Source: Dugong dugon
Taxonomy: Eukaryota > Chordata > Mammalia > Sirenia > Dugongidae
NCBI GenBank assembly: GCA_030035585.1
Contig: CM057469.1
Coordinates: 115,298,650 to 115,362,649, forward strand
Reading direction: 5' to 3'
Length of the DNA stretch: 64,000 nucleotides
The notes beneath the pieces are model-generated. The model did no database searches. It worked only from the letters and a program-made list of their open reading frames with translations, and was not told the DNA's origin. This document shows positions 46,881 through 59,700 of the stretch, one piece after another (position 1 is the stretch's first letter; each line of letters begins with the position of its first letter). Position numbers and translations under genes: made by a program.

Positions 46881-48479
46881 CACATTCAATGTCGAACCTA
46901 TAAATTCTCATTTACAGCAATTTTTATTTATAAATTGATACTTTCTTTCTACAATTTCTGTTATAAATGTTTTAAATTTCCTCCAAGGCTGAAGGCAATC
47001 GCTTTTCAAAGTAGATTATTCATTAGATAATTTTTGTTACTTTATAGAAATGAGTTTTATAAGAGAATTAAAAATGAGATACATATAGAATTTTCATGTC
47101 AAACTGTTTTTAACCATACCCAGTAAGCATTGCATTATTGTCTTCTAAACTCCAAGTTTACTGAAAAATGACCTGTGGTTTCATTAAATGTTCTCAGACG
47201 CAACATCCTTATTCCACTAGAGAATAACTAAGTAACTAAGTAGACATAGATTCCTATTCTAGTTATATATCTATTTATGGATCCTCATGTAAGTCAACAG
47301 CTATAATTATAATTGTATATTTATCTGACCTCATTATTGCCAAGTATAATTTTAATATCCATGGTAACTTATAGTTCCCAAGGAAAAATCTTTGGACTAT
47401 TTTTATTGCAACTAAAGACCAAATGCCATTGTGAGATATTGAGCACACAAGTTATCTTCAACCATTCTCTACTGTAATTCAATTGATAGTAAATTAAACT
47501 TCAAGTAAATTATTATCATTATTTGAAGGAGCAGCTGTTTCAGAATCTCTAATCAGTTCATAGCATCACTGATATTGATCAATGTAGTAGTTTCACTGTT
47601 CAACATTTCCATCAGACTATAGGGGATAGGTTCATTGTATGTATATTTTTATCTTACTAATAATTTTCCCAGTTGTCTGATTCACACTGATTTGTTCCTG
47701 ACTAAGAACAATATGCACTCATCCAATTTTCTTTGAAGGCAGAAGAAACAAAAGGGAAAAAAAAAATAAAAGCAAGTACCACAAACATTTAAAAATTATA
47801 AGCAATGGATTTTTGGTCATTTGGAAATTGGGAGTGAATATTTTGAGACCCTCAGTCTCAAACACAGAACAATGATAGAGCTGCACTCAACACCAAATTA
47901 AACATGCCCAAGTACAGACTATGGAACACAAATGCAAGATGTCCAGAACAAGCTGGTTGCTTATTAGGCTGTAATTCTGTAATCATGCAAAATTGTCAAG
48001 ATTAAAGAAAAAAAAAGAACAAAATGATTCATTCTAGGCAGGGAACTGAAGTCGATTTTATTGCTTAAAATCTGGGGTTATATCCTCATTCTGAAAGAAG
48101 CTGAAAAACACAAAAATCTACCTCTGCCTTCTGTCTGGATTATGTAAAAAGGCTTAGAGAGGGAGTTTGGAGTGTGCATACACAATTATTCAGCTAAGAA
48201 CTACACAGCCTTCCACTGGCTCTGGGACTGGACATGGAATATCCCCAGTATCACTGTGAAATGGGTCAATGACATAGAAACACAAGACTTGATTCTCTGC
48301 TGGAGGTTCTGGAGGGGACACCATAAAACTGCTCTCTCCATGGATAAGAATACTCAGTATCACATCATATGGGTCATATCAATCATATCATAACTGATCA
48401 GATCATATCAGCTCTTTCTGAATCTTTATACAGATTGAAAGCATTTTCAGTAAATATCTCAGAACATTTTCTTATCATA
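46881..48479. other. AT-rich non-coding stretch, nothing recognised
   Basis: I see no gene. A short imperfect 'atcatatca' repeat occurs at 48355-48415. The 73-codon frame at 48172-48393 is unsupported. Confidence 0.45.
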
Positions 48480-48852
48480 TAATATCATAAGCTAATCCTA
48501 AATTTATATGGAAAAATATTTAAGCAGAAATGGCTAAGATTATTTTTTAAGAATAAGAAACATGAGGAAGGTTAGACTTTCCTCACCAGTTGCTGTCGTA
48601 TTAAAATTATCCAAAAAAATAATGTGGAATCAGTAGAGTAGAAAGTAATATACAATAGATAATCAATAGCCTGACTCAATCATGTATGAAATTTTATCAT
48701 ACAACAGTGTGAGGCATTACAAATCAGTGGGACCAGATTCTACTATTAAATAAATGGTGCTGAAGCTCTCCATATGGAAATAAAAATATGTGCAAAATTA
48801 TCTAAAACAAACGCTAGATTCTAAGAATTGATGAGTAATTATGTATATCTTC

Positions 48853-48889
<37 letters not shown>

Positions 48890-50100
48890 ATGGGATTAAT
48901 TGTAAAATCAAAATTTTAAAACTTTTAGATTATATAGGAGCATATTTTCATATTCTCTGGGAATAGAAGGACTTTTCAAACAAAAACGATTAAGGAAAAA
49001 AGTTTGACTGAGTAAAGTTTAAAACTTATTAGTATGACAATATACTCTATACCGATTTTATGCAAATAATGTGTGTGGTATATGTTTTTTGCCAACCACG
49101 CCCTTCCCCCACAAGGTATTTTCGTAAGTGCACTATAAATTTTTTTTCCCCCCCACAGGAACACTTAAAAAAAAAACTTAGCACAGCATGCTTACTAAAA
49201 TATCTCCGGGGAAGGGGGAGGGCACAGTTGGCCAAAAAAAAAAAAAAAAGTATAATGCACAAAAATAAGGTAAATAAGTTTGGGAGAAAAAAAAAAAAAT
49301 TGTGAAAATATATTTTCAAGGCAAATAACCTACAAAAGATGAGTACTGAGAATTTGCAGACATTTCTTCTATTCGATACAAAGCAAAACAGAACCAAAAA
49401 AAGATGCAAAACCTGAAGAGAGACTACACAAAGAACTCAGCAGGTAATTAACAGAGGAGAAAGTAAAAATAGCCAATGGGCATGTGAAAGAATGCTCTTA
49501 ACTAGCAATTAAGAAAATCTAAATTGAAACAGAACAATTCATATTTATCAGATTGGCAAAACTGGAAATCTTGGCATTCTTGCTTTGTAAGGAAGATATA
49601 AAAAGTTGGAACTCTCTTGTAGTACTATAGAATGTAAAGTCTACAGCCCTTTTGACAATTTGGTACTAAGTTTTAAATTTTAAGATATACATATATAATT
49701 ACCCATCAATTCTTACTATTTAGTATTTATTTTAGATAATTGTTTTACATATACAGAAAAGGATACATGCATAAGAATAATTATTAGAACATTGATTATA
49801 ATAGTGAAAAATGGGAAACAAGACATCCATAAAATAAAGAATAAATAAAGTATACTGATTCATATGAATCTACAGTGCAGCTACAGTTTTTGAACTGTGT
49901 ATTTCTATATATTTTAAAACAAAGACTTCTAAAACATCATGTTTCTTGAAACAAAGCAAGTCACAAACCATTATGAATGGTATGCTAAATTTATGTAAAT
50001 TAAAAAATAAATAACAGCATTTTTAGAGATTCATCCATACATATGAAAATACAAACACTTAAAAGACAGAAATTGTTTTCTTTTCCAGAAGAAGGAATGA
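48480..50100 (+). mobile_element. Ancient L1/HAL1-like fragments
   Basis: Blocks such as 'ccagattctactattaaata', 'aaatggtgctgaagctctcc', 'agactacacaaagaactcag', 'caattcatatttatcagatt' and 'gaaaaatgggaaacaagaca' fit the late ORF2 and 3' region of an old L1/HAL1. A (TA)(CA) microsatellite lies at 48851-48889 and a palindromic element at 49090-49234. Confidence 0.6.
49090..49234. repeat. Imperfect palindrome, MITE-like, unidentified
   Basis: The left arm (49091-49148, beginning gccaaccacgcccttccccc) is the imperfect inverse of the right arm (49175-49234, ending gaagggggagggcacagttg plus gcc). The arms share 'tattttcgtaag'/'cttactaaaata' and end in T/A runs. The layout suggests a short inverted-repeat DNA transposon. 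I cannot name it. Flanks 'gtatatg' and 'gtataatg' might be a decayed target duplication. Confidence 0.6.
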
Positions 50101-50301
50101 ATGAAAATGAATTCAAAGCATGTTACAAATGGGACTGCAATTAATTTTTGTAACATTTCATTTTATTACCTAACAGGAAAAGTAAAGCAAACACGGCATA
50201 TTTCTAAAGCTAGGTAGTGAGTGTTAATTGTGTTGTATTCAATTTTTTGTGATTTAAACATATGACATTTTTTGAAGAATTGCTTGTCAGTATATTTAAT
50301 G
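50101..50301. other. AT-rich spacer, nothing recognised
   Basis: I see no gene or nameable repeat. Confidence 0.4.
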
Positions 50302-50845
50302 GACTGAATTATTTCCCTGCAAAATATACCCTTGTGGCTCAGTGGTTAAGAGTTTAAGCGGCCAACCAAAAGGCTGACAGTTCAAATCCACCAGTCGCTC
50401 CTTGGAAACTGTATAGGGCAGTTCTACTCTGTCCTATAGGTTTGCTATGAGTCAGAATTGACTGGATGGCAATGGGTTTGGTTTGGTGTTCTTTATACTT
50501 GTGGGAATAGGGTTTTCTTTGTTATGTTAATAGATCATGTTAGTGTAGGTTGTGTCTTAACCCTACTCACTTTGAGATATAAAAAAAAGTAGATTAGTCA
50601 CAGAGTAGCTAGCACAAACTAGGGAAAACAGAAGCACATGTGAGGCTCCCCATGAAACTAAGGAACACAGGGCTTCCAAAAGCTGAGAAATGATCTTCCT
50701 CCAGGGCCAACAAAGAGAGAGCCTTCCCAGAGAGCTAGTGCCCTAAATTCAGGCTTCTAGGCTCCTAATCTGTCAGAAATTAGACTTCTGTTTTTTAAAG
50801 CCACCACTTGTGGTGTTTTTGTAAGCACTAAGAAACTAAAGCACA
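50302..50845 (+). mobile_element. MaLR-like LTR, diverged, with SINE inside
   Basis: The start ('ggactgaattatttccctgc') and the 3' part ('gttatgttaatagatcatgt', 'actcactttgagatataaaa', 'gagagccttcccagagagct', 'ccaccacttgtggtgttttt', 'agcactaagaaacta') match the LTR family at 8-529 with much divergence. An AfroSINE occupies 50328-50490. Confidence 0.7.
50328..50490 (+). mobile_element. AfroSINE nested in an LTR
   Basis: The head is decayed ('cccttgtggctcagtgg'), the B box is 'agttcaaatccacc', and the tail contains 'gctatgagtcagaattgact' followed by 'gggtttggtttgg'. Confidence 0.88.
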
Positions 50846-50902
50846 ATATATTTAGAAGATTAAACTAAACAGAGTACACTATTAAGGTAATAGAAGTTGA
50901 TT

Positions 50903-51290
50903 ACATTTGTTGTTAAATGCCATATAGCTGACCCCAACCCATGCTAACCTTATGTACAACAGAAGGAAACATTGCCCAGTCCTGCATCATTCAATTGCCA
51001 ACATGTCCAAGTCCATTGTTGTGGCTATTGTTCCATCTTGCCCTCTTTTGCCCTACACTTCATCAAACATGACATCCTTCTCTAGCAATGATCCTTGCTG
51101 ATGACATGTCCAAAGCAAGTGAGATGGACAATGTTCTGTTGTGATCCACAAGTTTTTAATTGGCTAATCTTCAGACGTAGATCACCAGCTCTGTCTTCCT
51201 AGTGTGTCTGAGTCTGGAAGCTCCTCTGAAACTTGTCTATCTTGAGTGATCCTGCTGGTAGTTGAAATACCGATGGCATAGCTTCCAGAA
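50903..51290 (-). mobile_element. RTE-tailed composite element
   Basis: On the minus strand the 3' half (51130-50903) matches the RTE 3' end at 46590-46880 ('tttggacatgt...atca', 'gcaggactgggcaatgttt', 'catgggttggggtcagc'). The 5' half (51290-51130) instead has SINE-like blocks seen from the plus strand as 'attggctaatcttcagacgt' and 'gtctgagtctggaagctcc'. This looks like a non-autonomous element using an RTE tail. Confidence 0.6.
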
Positions 51291-52044
51291 TCATAGAAAG
51301 ACAAAAGCTACCACAGTACAGGTGATTGGGGTGAGAGGTGGAGAAAAAGAAGAAATATTCCCAAGCTTCATTCAAAGTCAGAAATTTTTATTAACATCCC
51401 CCTCCCGCTTCCCTGAATATGAGAAACAATTTCTACCATCTAGCCAGACCAATAGGTATATTGGTAATTCTATCTGTTGTATCACTAAACTCTTCCTTTG
51501 TTTTCCTGTTTTCCATAATACTTTTTATATTCATAGAGAGGATAATATTTTAAGAAAATAACTTGATACAAATTAAGTGGAATGGAAAATAACTCACAAT
51601 GATACATGCAATATTTCACAACTTCTGTGATTTCTATACCATTTTAGCTATTTGTTATCTCTGCAAATCACTGTTGCTATTATTAATTTAAATCAACTAT
51701 TTAACTTTTAATAAATTATTTAAGAACTTTATTTTATTACAACTTCCTGAAAGGGAACACATAGAACTTGCCAAAATAGAATATAACAATTAAGTCAATG
51801 AAAAAGATATCATATAATTAAAATAAAAGAAAAATGCGATTAAATGTAAAACATTAAAATGATATTAAATACAAAAGAAAATGCTTGACCTAAATTACAA
51901 AAATACATACCAGAAAATAATCTCAAGCAAAGGATGAAGCTGATTATGATTACTCAGTAAGAAAATGACATTCTGCTTGATGTAACTTACTTTAAAATGA
52001 GAAGAAATTCTAAGCAGAATACCATTGTGTTCTCTAGTTACAAT
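51291..52044. other. AT-rich spacer, nothing recognised
   Basis: The 99-codon frame at 51262-51561 has no family resemblance. I see no gene. Confidence 0.45.
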
Positions 52045-52049
52045 GCTAC

Positions 52050-52561
52050 TGTCTTAGTCACCTATTGCTGCTACAACAGAAATACCACAAGTGGATGGCT
52101 TCAACAAAAGAAATTTATTCTCTAGCAGTCTAGCAGGCTTAAAGTCCAAATTCAAGGCTCTAGCTCCAGGGGAAGGCTTTCTTCTCTCTGTTGACTCTGG
52201 AGGAATGTCCTTGTCATCAATCTTCCTGTGGTCTAGGAGCTTCTCTGGGCAGGAACCTCAGGTCCAAAGGACACGCTCTACTCCTGGTGCTGCTTTCTTG
52301 GTGGTATGAGGTCCCCATGCCTCTCTGCTGGTTTCTCTTTTTTATATCTCAAAAGAGATTGGCTTAAGACACTATCTAATCTTGTAGATCTCATCAATAT
52401 AACTGCTGCTAAACCATCTCATTGACATCATAGTGATAGGATTTACAACACATAGGGAAATCACATCAGATGACCAAATGGTAGACAATCACACAAAACT
52501 GGGAATCATGACCTAGCCAAGTTGACAGACATTTTTGGGGGACACAATTCAATCCATGACA
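52050..52561 (-). mobile_element. Solo LTR, MaLR/ERVL-like (copy 3)
   Basis: This is the reverse-orientation relative of 8-529 and 7055-7565. The plus strand starts TGTCTTAGTCACC and ends CAATCCATGACA. The perfect 5-bp duplication is gctac at 52045-52049 and 52562-52566. Confidence 0.9.
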
Positions 52562-52566
52562 GCTAC

Positions 52567-53984
52567 CTCTCATTGAAATTCCCAGCTTATACATGTAGAG
52601 TGATAAAAGGCCAAGGATAGTTTAACTGTGTTCTTTGACAGGATAAGTTATTGTAAATTGCTTTATTAACAAAATAATAGGAATTTTGTTTAACCAACGC
52701 AACTCACAAAGTCATCTGAATAAGCTGGATATGAAAAAATCTCTTTATAAGATTCAAAATATTTTTAGTATTTTATTTAAACAAATCCCATCACAGAAAT
52801 CTTGGCAAATCATTCCAGGTTATGTAACCAGCAAGTTAATTTTCTGATATAACCGTGCTTCTAAAGATAAGTGAATAATTAAATCTGCTAACAGGCAAAA
52901 CTAAACAAAGCATATGTGTATTATCTCTGAAAAGAAGTCTTACTCGGAAACGTTAGATTCTTTAAAAAATGTGAACGCAAACCTTTTATGCATGAAAAGC
53001 CAGCAAGAACTACCAAAAAATTAGAGTTGTTTATGGTCTCTGCCTATCTTGAGGGAGAAAGAGAAACGGAGACAGAAGGAAAACAAAAAGGAGAGAGGGA
53101 AGGAGGAGAGAGAGAGAGAATCTGGTGGCTTGCTCTTAACATGATTAGCACATTTAACGGGTTCAATCACTAACTAACTTCTCTAAACTCTTCATGCCGT
53201 AGTCTATTCATGTAGTATTTTTTGGTGGGGTGTGTATGTCCAAGTCTATTATGCACCCATGGCAGCAACATTAAAGTAACTTTCCAACTTAGATTTGAGT
53301 AACAGTGCTCTTATTGGACCAATTCATGGCTTTAGAGTCCACTGGGCTTTTCCTAAAACACAGTTTTTGGCTCTTTTCCAATGGGGGAAAAAAAAAAAGA
53401 CAATTAGAATTCTTTAAACAAGGTTTATTAAGTGGTTAATCTGCTAGCAAAGGAGTGTTCTAAACCAAATCATGAAGCTCATTTTTTGGGAAGTGCAGAA
53501 AAAGTTTTAAAGACAGTGATGAAAACTCTCATAATGGAGGTCTAAGTGTTTGGTTAAGTGAAAAGTCTAATTCTGGGGGAGTAATTATAAAAATGGGGAA
53601 AGGTATTTCAGTGTTTCTCTGTGATTGGTTTAGCTTTGATTGACTGAGTCAGAGGGGATTTTAACTACTAAACTGATATGAAACAGGCTCTCATGTTTCA
53701 GTTAGTACAATCCAAAATCTGTGGGTATGTTATTATGTGAGAGAGGCTTGACTTTACCCAGTACATATAGTATAAATTTGGTAGTGTTCTGGAAAACAGC
53801 CCTGAGAAAATGCCTAAGGTTACAGTGAGGACAGCCAAAGTTTATGGCTTGAGTTTGAACATTGAATTTTGCATTTTGTCTGCTTAATCATCAGTAAACT
53901 GTCAATAAGTTTGAAAATTGTATTTTTCAGTTATAGATGTGGGAAAAATTTACACTCGCTTGTTCAAAAATTGGAAATATCCAA
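52567..53984. other. Non-coding stretch, nothing firmly recognised
   Basis: A GA-rich patch lies at 53052-53122 and an A tract at 53387-53398. The segment 53190-53980 has some LTR-like character ('aacaaggtttattaagtgg'), but I could not define ends. Confidence 0.4.
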
Positions 53985-55107
53985 TCCCCTCCCCTTGTTG
54001 ATGGGCTCTGATTTTTTTGAATAGTTTGCTTTTTCTTTTTCTTTTCTACTGTTTCCTCTCTCTCTCTCCTTTCCTTCCTTTCCATTCTCTCACCCATCCA
54101 ACCTTGTGTACCACCCCTGCCGCTTCTGGAGGGGCTGTGCTGCACAGCTTGTTTGGAGAGTCACTGCAGCATGCAACCTCCTTGGATCTGTGCCACTATC
54201 ACCAACCAGCTCCTTCAGCACCATTTTATTTATTATTTGTTTGTTTGTTTTTTTGTTCTTTTTTCTGTTGTTATTGTTTCTTCTTTCTCTCTCCCTTCCC
54301 TCCTTTCCTTTCTCCCATTGACCCAGCCCTGTGTGCCACCCCCAACTTCTTGGTGGGCTGTGCTGTACCACCTTGCTGGAGAGTCTCTGGCACACAGCAT
54401 ACCTGGGTCTGTGCCACCCCCACAGGCCAGGTCCCTCAGCCCCATATTTTATATTTTTCTTTGTCTTTCCCCTTCAACTTTTTCTTCTACCTCCCACCTA
54501 GGTCCTGCTCTGCCTCCGCCCCTTCCTGATGGGCTCTGCTGTGCCACCCAGTGAGAGAGACATTAGCAGTGAGTGGAGACTCCAATTCTGTCCCTCCCAC
54601 AATGGCGGATGTCCCTATCACCATATTTTTTGTTGTTGTTGTTGTTTTTATTTTTTATTATTATTTTTTTTTTTTTACTTTTCTATTTGTTTGATTGTTG
54701 GTTTCATCTCTCTGTTTCCCCTCTTTCCCTTCCTTTCTCCTGCCCACCTAGCTCCATGTGCCACCCACATTGCTTCTCAACAGGCCAAGCCACACTACTC
54801 AGATAGACAGCCATCAGCACAGGTGCCCTGCCCCCACCTGCCAAATCCTACCACATCACAATTTTGTTTGCTTTTTTCTTTTTATTTATTTATTTTTTAA
54901 ATTCATTTTTTGCTTTTTTGCCTTTGTTTCTCTCTCTTCTATTTCCTTTTTTCACCCACCAACTTAGCTCTGCACATCACATCCTCTCCTTTCTCTCTTG
55001 CCTATCTGCACTACTTCCAAGCAGTACCAACTCGATCTCCCAGACACCACCATGCCTGCCGTCCAGCCCCTCCCTCTCACACCAAGTTTGGGTCACAAAC
55101 TACCTAT
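53985..55107 (+). repeat. Diverged tandem units (about 180-240 bp) in L1 5' UTR
   Basis: About five units begin near 54016, 54236, 54451, 54634 and 54871, preceded by a partial one. Each has a T-rich run, then a C/T-rich block (for example 'tctctctcccttccctcc'), then a GC-richer part with phrases such as 'gggctgtgctg', 'gtgccaccc' and 'ggagagtc'. Units differ by many substitutions and indels. They bear no resemblance to the 266-bp monomers of the other L1. Open frames here are low-complexity artefacts rich in Phe, Leu, Ser and Pro. Confidence 0.75.
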
Positions 55108-55449
55108 TGCTACCCCTCCACTCCCACTGGACCCACTTTGCTGCACCATAGCTGAGTGATTGGCCCTGCCCACTTAGACAAAGTATCATGCCCCACAAGT
55201 AAGCAAGCAACAAAAGACACCCAGGCCACCTGCCCAGACATAACCAAATAAAACAAAAAAAGTAGGATGAAACAATTAAATCTACACTCAATAAGTGAAG
55301 AAAATAATTACTGAATGTTATGGGAACAGTAGACAATATCAAAATTTTTTTTTTTTTTAAATGAGGGGATGGATCCAGGAAGTGAACAAAATTAAACACC
55401 AGATGACCTTCTTCTAGAAGAAAAGGCACTGGAACTACCTCATAGGGAA
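55108..55449 (+). promoter_or_regulatory. Older L1, 5' UTR remainder before ORF1
   Basis: This is non-repeated sequence between the tandem units and ORF1, with a T tract at 55347-55359. It has no monomer similarity. Confidence 0.5.
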
Positions 55450-56334
55450 TTCAGAACTAAAATATTCAGGTTTCTCCAACAAATGAAAGAAAATACATAC
55501 AAAAATAAGAAAAAATTGACAAAATCATGGAAAAGACAGACAAAACAAGGAAGAAATAAGAGAAATAATACAGGAACAAAATGTCAAAATAAATTAACAG
55601 TTAGAAATAATACAAAAACAGCAATTAGAAATCCAAAAGATAAACTACAAGATTTCAGAAACGGACAGTGTCATAGAAGGACTGAGGAGCAGGTGTGAAA
55701 TGGTGGAAGACAGGATCAGCAAACTTGAAGACAAACACTTGGATGAAACTCTGTCTGAGGAAAAATCAGAAAAAAAATGAAGAAAAATGGAGACCCTGAG
55801 AATTATGTGGGATATAATCAAAAGCAAATATATGCCTGTGATCAGAATTCCAGAATAGGTAGATAAAACGGAAAACACAGAGATCACTGAAGATTTTCTG
55901 ATGGAAATCTTCCCTAATATCATGAGAGATGCAATCTGGCTATCCAAGAAGCTCAATGAACCACATATACGATAAATCCTTAAAGAAAAACACCAAGGCA
56001 TTTCATAATCACATTCTCTAAAACCAAAGACAAAGAAAAAATCCTGAGAGCAGCTCGAGAAAAACAAAAAGTGACATACAGAGGAGAAACAATAAGACTA
56101 AGCTCAGATTATTAGGCAGAAACCATGCAGACAAGAAGGCAATGGGATGACTTATATAAAATCTTGGAAGAAAAAAAAATTCCAATCAAGAATAATAATC
56201 CTGCAAAACTCTCATTCAAATACGATGGCAAAATTAGGGCATTTCCAGATAAACAGAAATTAAGAGAACATGTAAAAATCAAACAAAATTTACAAGAATT
56301 ATTAAAGGGAGTCCTTCAGTTAGAGAACCAGTAA
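55450..56334 (+). pseudogene. Older L1, ORF1 relic
   Basis: This is the same ORF1 family as 15652-14604. The coiled-coil part (55483-55700) and RRM/C-terminal parts survive in different frames; 56125-56334 (MQTRRQWDDLYKIL...) matches the C-terminal domain, and its stop (56332-56334) is near the expected natural end. It retains the A that the younger copy has lost. Several stops and frameshifts occur between 55700 and 56120. Confidence 0.85.
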
Positions 56335-56759
56335 CATCATACAACAACCTGAATCTAGCACATAAGATAGCATCAGCCAGATATCAACCTAGATACGGTA
56401 CTTTCAAGGGTAAAACAAAACTAAAAAATTTACATCAGGGAACCAGAGACATCAATCTGTAAATGACAACAATGTCAGAACAATAAGAGAAATAAACAGT
56501 GTAGATATAGAACCTTTCATATGGAGAGGAGGCAATCCATTATCAAGTAATAAAAGACTGGTTTAAACTTAGGAAGACAGGGTAAATTTCAAGGTAACCC
56601 CAAAGAAAGTTAACAAATCTACTCATCAAAATAAAGAAGAAAAACAAAGTCTCAGTAAATACAAAATCTACAAAAACAAAAGAATCAAAGAAAGGAAGTC
56701 AGCACAGAAGAGTAAGAGAAAAAAAGAAAACATCAGCATCACAAAAAAAGCACTATCAA
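56335..56759 (+). other. Older L1, ORF1-ORF2 spacer
   Basis: The 425-nt A-rich spacer is close to the 431 nt expected in the other L1. It ends in ATGA at the ORF2 start (56760), the same overlap as in the younger element. Confidence 0.75.
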
Positions 56760-59700
56760 ATGACAGCAATAAACTCAAAACTACAATAATCACACTGAAT
56801 GTCAGTGGCTTAAATGCACCATAAAGAGACAGAGAGTGACAGAATGGCTAAAAAAACAGGGCCCATCAATATATTGTTTACAAAAGACACATCTTATAAA
56901 CAAAGACATACATTTATTAAAAATCAAAGGATAGAAAAAAATATATCAAGCAAGCAGCTATCAAAAAAAAGGAGGAGTGGCAATACTAATCACAGATAAA
57001 ATAACTTTAAAACAAAATCTACCATAAAAGGCAAAGAATGGCATTAAATAATGATTAAAGGGACAATCCACCATAAAGACATAATCGTAATAAATATCTA
57101 CACACCCAATGACCGGGCTCCAAAATACATAAAACAAACTCTAACATCACTGAAAAGACAAATCGATGGTTCCACAGTAATACTAGCAGACTTCAACACA
57201 CCAATCTCGATAAAGAATATCTCTAAAGAAACTCGGCAAAGATACAGGAGATCTAAAGGCTACCATCAGCCAAGATGACCTCATAGACATATATAAAACA
57301 TGCCACCCAACAGCAGCAAAGTACAATTTCTTTTCCAATGAAAATGAAATGTTCTTCAGAATAGACCACATCTTAGGCCACAAAGGAACCCTCAACAAAA
57401 TCCAAAACACTGAGGTAATACAAAGTATATTCTCTGGTCACAACCCAATTGAAGTAGAAATTAATAGCAAAAACAGCAAGGAAAAAAAAATCAAATACAT
57501 GGAAACTGAATAACACCACTGGGTGTTAAAAACCACTGGGTAATAGAAGAAAACAAAGATAGAATCAAAAAATTCCTAGAATGAAAACACAACATACCAA
57601 AACCCTTGGGATACAGTAAAGGCAGTGATCAGAGGTCAATTTATAGCAATAGATGCACACATCAAAAAGAAGAAAGAGAAAAAATCAGAACATTAACTAC
57701 ACAACTGGAACAACTAGAAAAAGAACAGCAAAAGAAGCCCACAGCCACCAGAAGACAGGCAATAATACAGATTATAGCAGAAATTCATGAAATAAAGAAT
57801 AGGAAAACAATAGAAAGAATCAACAATACTGAAGTTGTTTCTTTGAAAGGATCAACAAAATTGACAAACCATTGGCCAAACTGACAAAAGAAAAACAGGA
57901 GAGGATGAAAATAACCCAAATAAGAAATTAAATGGGGGACATAACAACAGACCCAACTGAAATAAAAAGGATCATAACAGAATACAATGAAACACTATAC
58001 TTCAACAAATTTGAAAACCTAGAGGAAATGGACAAATTTCTAGAAACACACTACCTACTCAAACTAATACGAACTGAAGTTGAAAATCTGAACAGACCCA
58101 TAACAAGAGAGTAGGTTGAAAAGGTAATAATAATAATAAAAAAAACTCCCAACAAAGGAAAAAATCCCTGCCATAGATGACTTCACTGGAGAATTCTACC
58201 AAACATTAAGAGAAAAGCTTACACTAGTACTACTCAAACTATTTCAGAACACAGAAATGCAAGAGATATACCTGAATTCATTCTATGAAGACACCATAAC
58301 CCTGGTACCAAAACGAGGCAAAGACAGCACAAAAAAAGATAATAACAGACTAATATCTCTCATGAATATAGATGCAAAAATTCTAACCAATAGAATTCAG
58401 CGTCATATAAAAAAAAAAAAAAATACTACACGACCAAGCGAGATTCTTACCAGCTATGCAAGGATGGTTCAACCTCAGAAAATAAATCAACGTAATCCAC
58501 CACATAAATAAAAGAATCACATGAGTCTCAATAGATGCAGATAAGGCATTTGACAAAGTCCAACACTCATTCCTGATAAAAACTATCAATAAAATAGATA
58601 TAGAAGGGAAAATTCTCAACATAATAAAGGGCATCTATACAAAACCAACAGCCAACACAATATTTAATGGAGACAGGTGGAAAAACATTTCCCTTTATAA
58701 CAGGAACAAGACAAGGATGTCCTTTTTCACCATTCCAATTTAACATTGTGCTGGAAGTCCTAGCTAGAGCAATAAGGCAAGAAAAAGAAATAAGGAGCAT
58801 CCAAACTGGAAAGGAAGAAGTAAAACTGTCCCTATTTGCAGATGATATGATACTATACATAGAATACCCAAAAGACTCCATGAGAAAACCATCGGAACTG
58901 ACAGATTCAGCAGAGTAGCAGGATACAAGGTAAAGATACAAAAATCAATTAGATTCCTATACCCCAATAAACAGAACGACAAAAAGGAAATAAGGAAAAC
59001 AATAAAATTAATAATAGCCCCTAAAAAAATAAAATACTTAGGACTAAATCTAACCAGGAATGGAAAAGACCTATACAAAGAAAACTACAAAACACTACCA
59101 CAAAAACCCAAAAGAGACCTGCATAAATGGAAAATCATGCTATGCTCATGGATAGGTAGACTTTTCATTGTGAAAATGTCATTTCTACCCAAAGAAATCT
59201 ACAAATACAATGCATTTCCAATCCAAATACCAACAGCATTCTTTAAAGAGATGGAAAAAAAAAATAATCATTAACTTTACATAGAAAGGAAAGAGGCCCC
59301 AGATAAGTAAAGCACTACTGAAGAAGAAGAATAGAATAGGTGGACTCACACTACCTGACCTCAGATCCTACTTTACAGCTACAGTAGTCAAAACAGCCTG
59401 GTCTTGGTACAGCAACAGACACATTGACCAATGGAACAGAATTTAGAACTCAGATGTAAATCTATCCACTTATGGTCACCTGTCTTTGACTAAGGCCCAA
59501 AGTCCATCATATGGGGAAAAGACAGTCTTTTTAACAAACAATGCTGGCAAAACTGCATGTCCTTCTTCAAAAAAATGAACCAGGACCCATACGTCACACC
59601 GTTCACAAAAACTAATTAAAAATGGATCAAAGACCTAAATATAAAACCAAAAACTGTAAAGATCATAGAAGAAAAAGTAGGGTCAATGCTAGAGGACCTA

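Noticed and set aside
54017..55155. Overlapping frames of 70-170 codons that look like membrane proteins
   Set aside because: They are translations of T-rich and C/T-rich tandem L1 5' UTR units in several frames, not a conserved protein.
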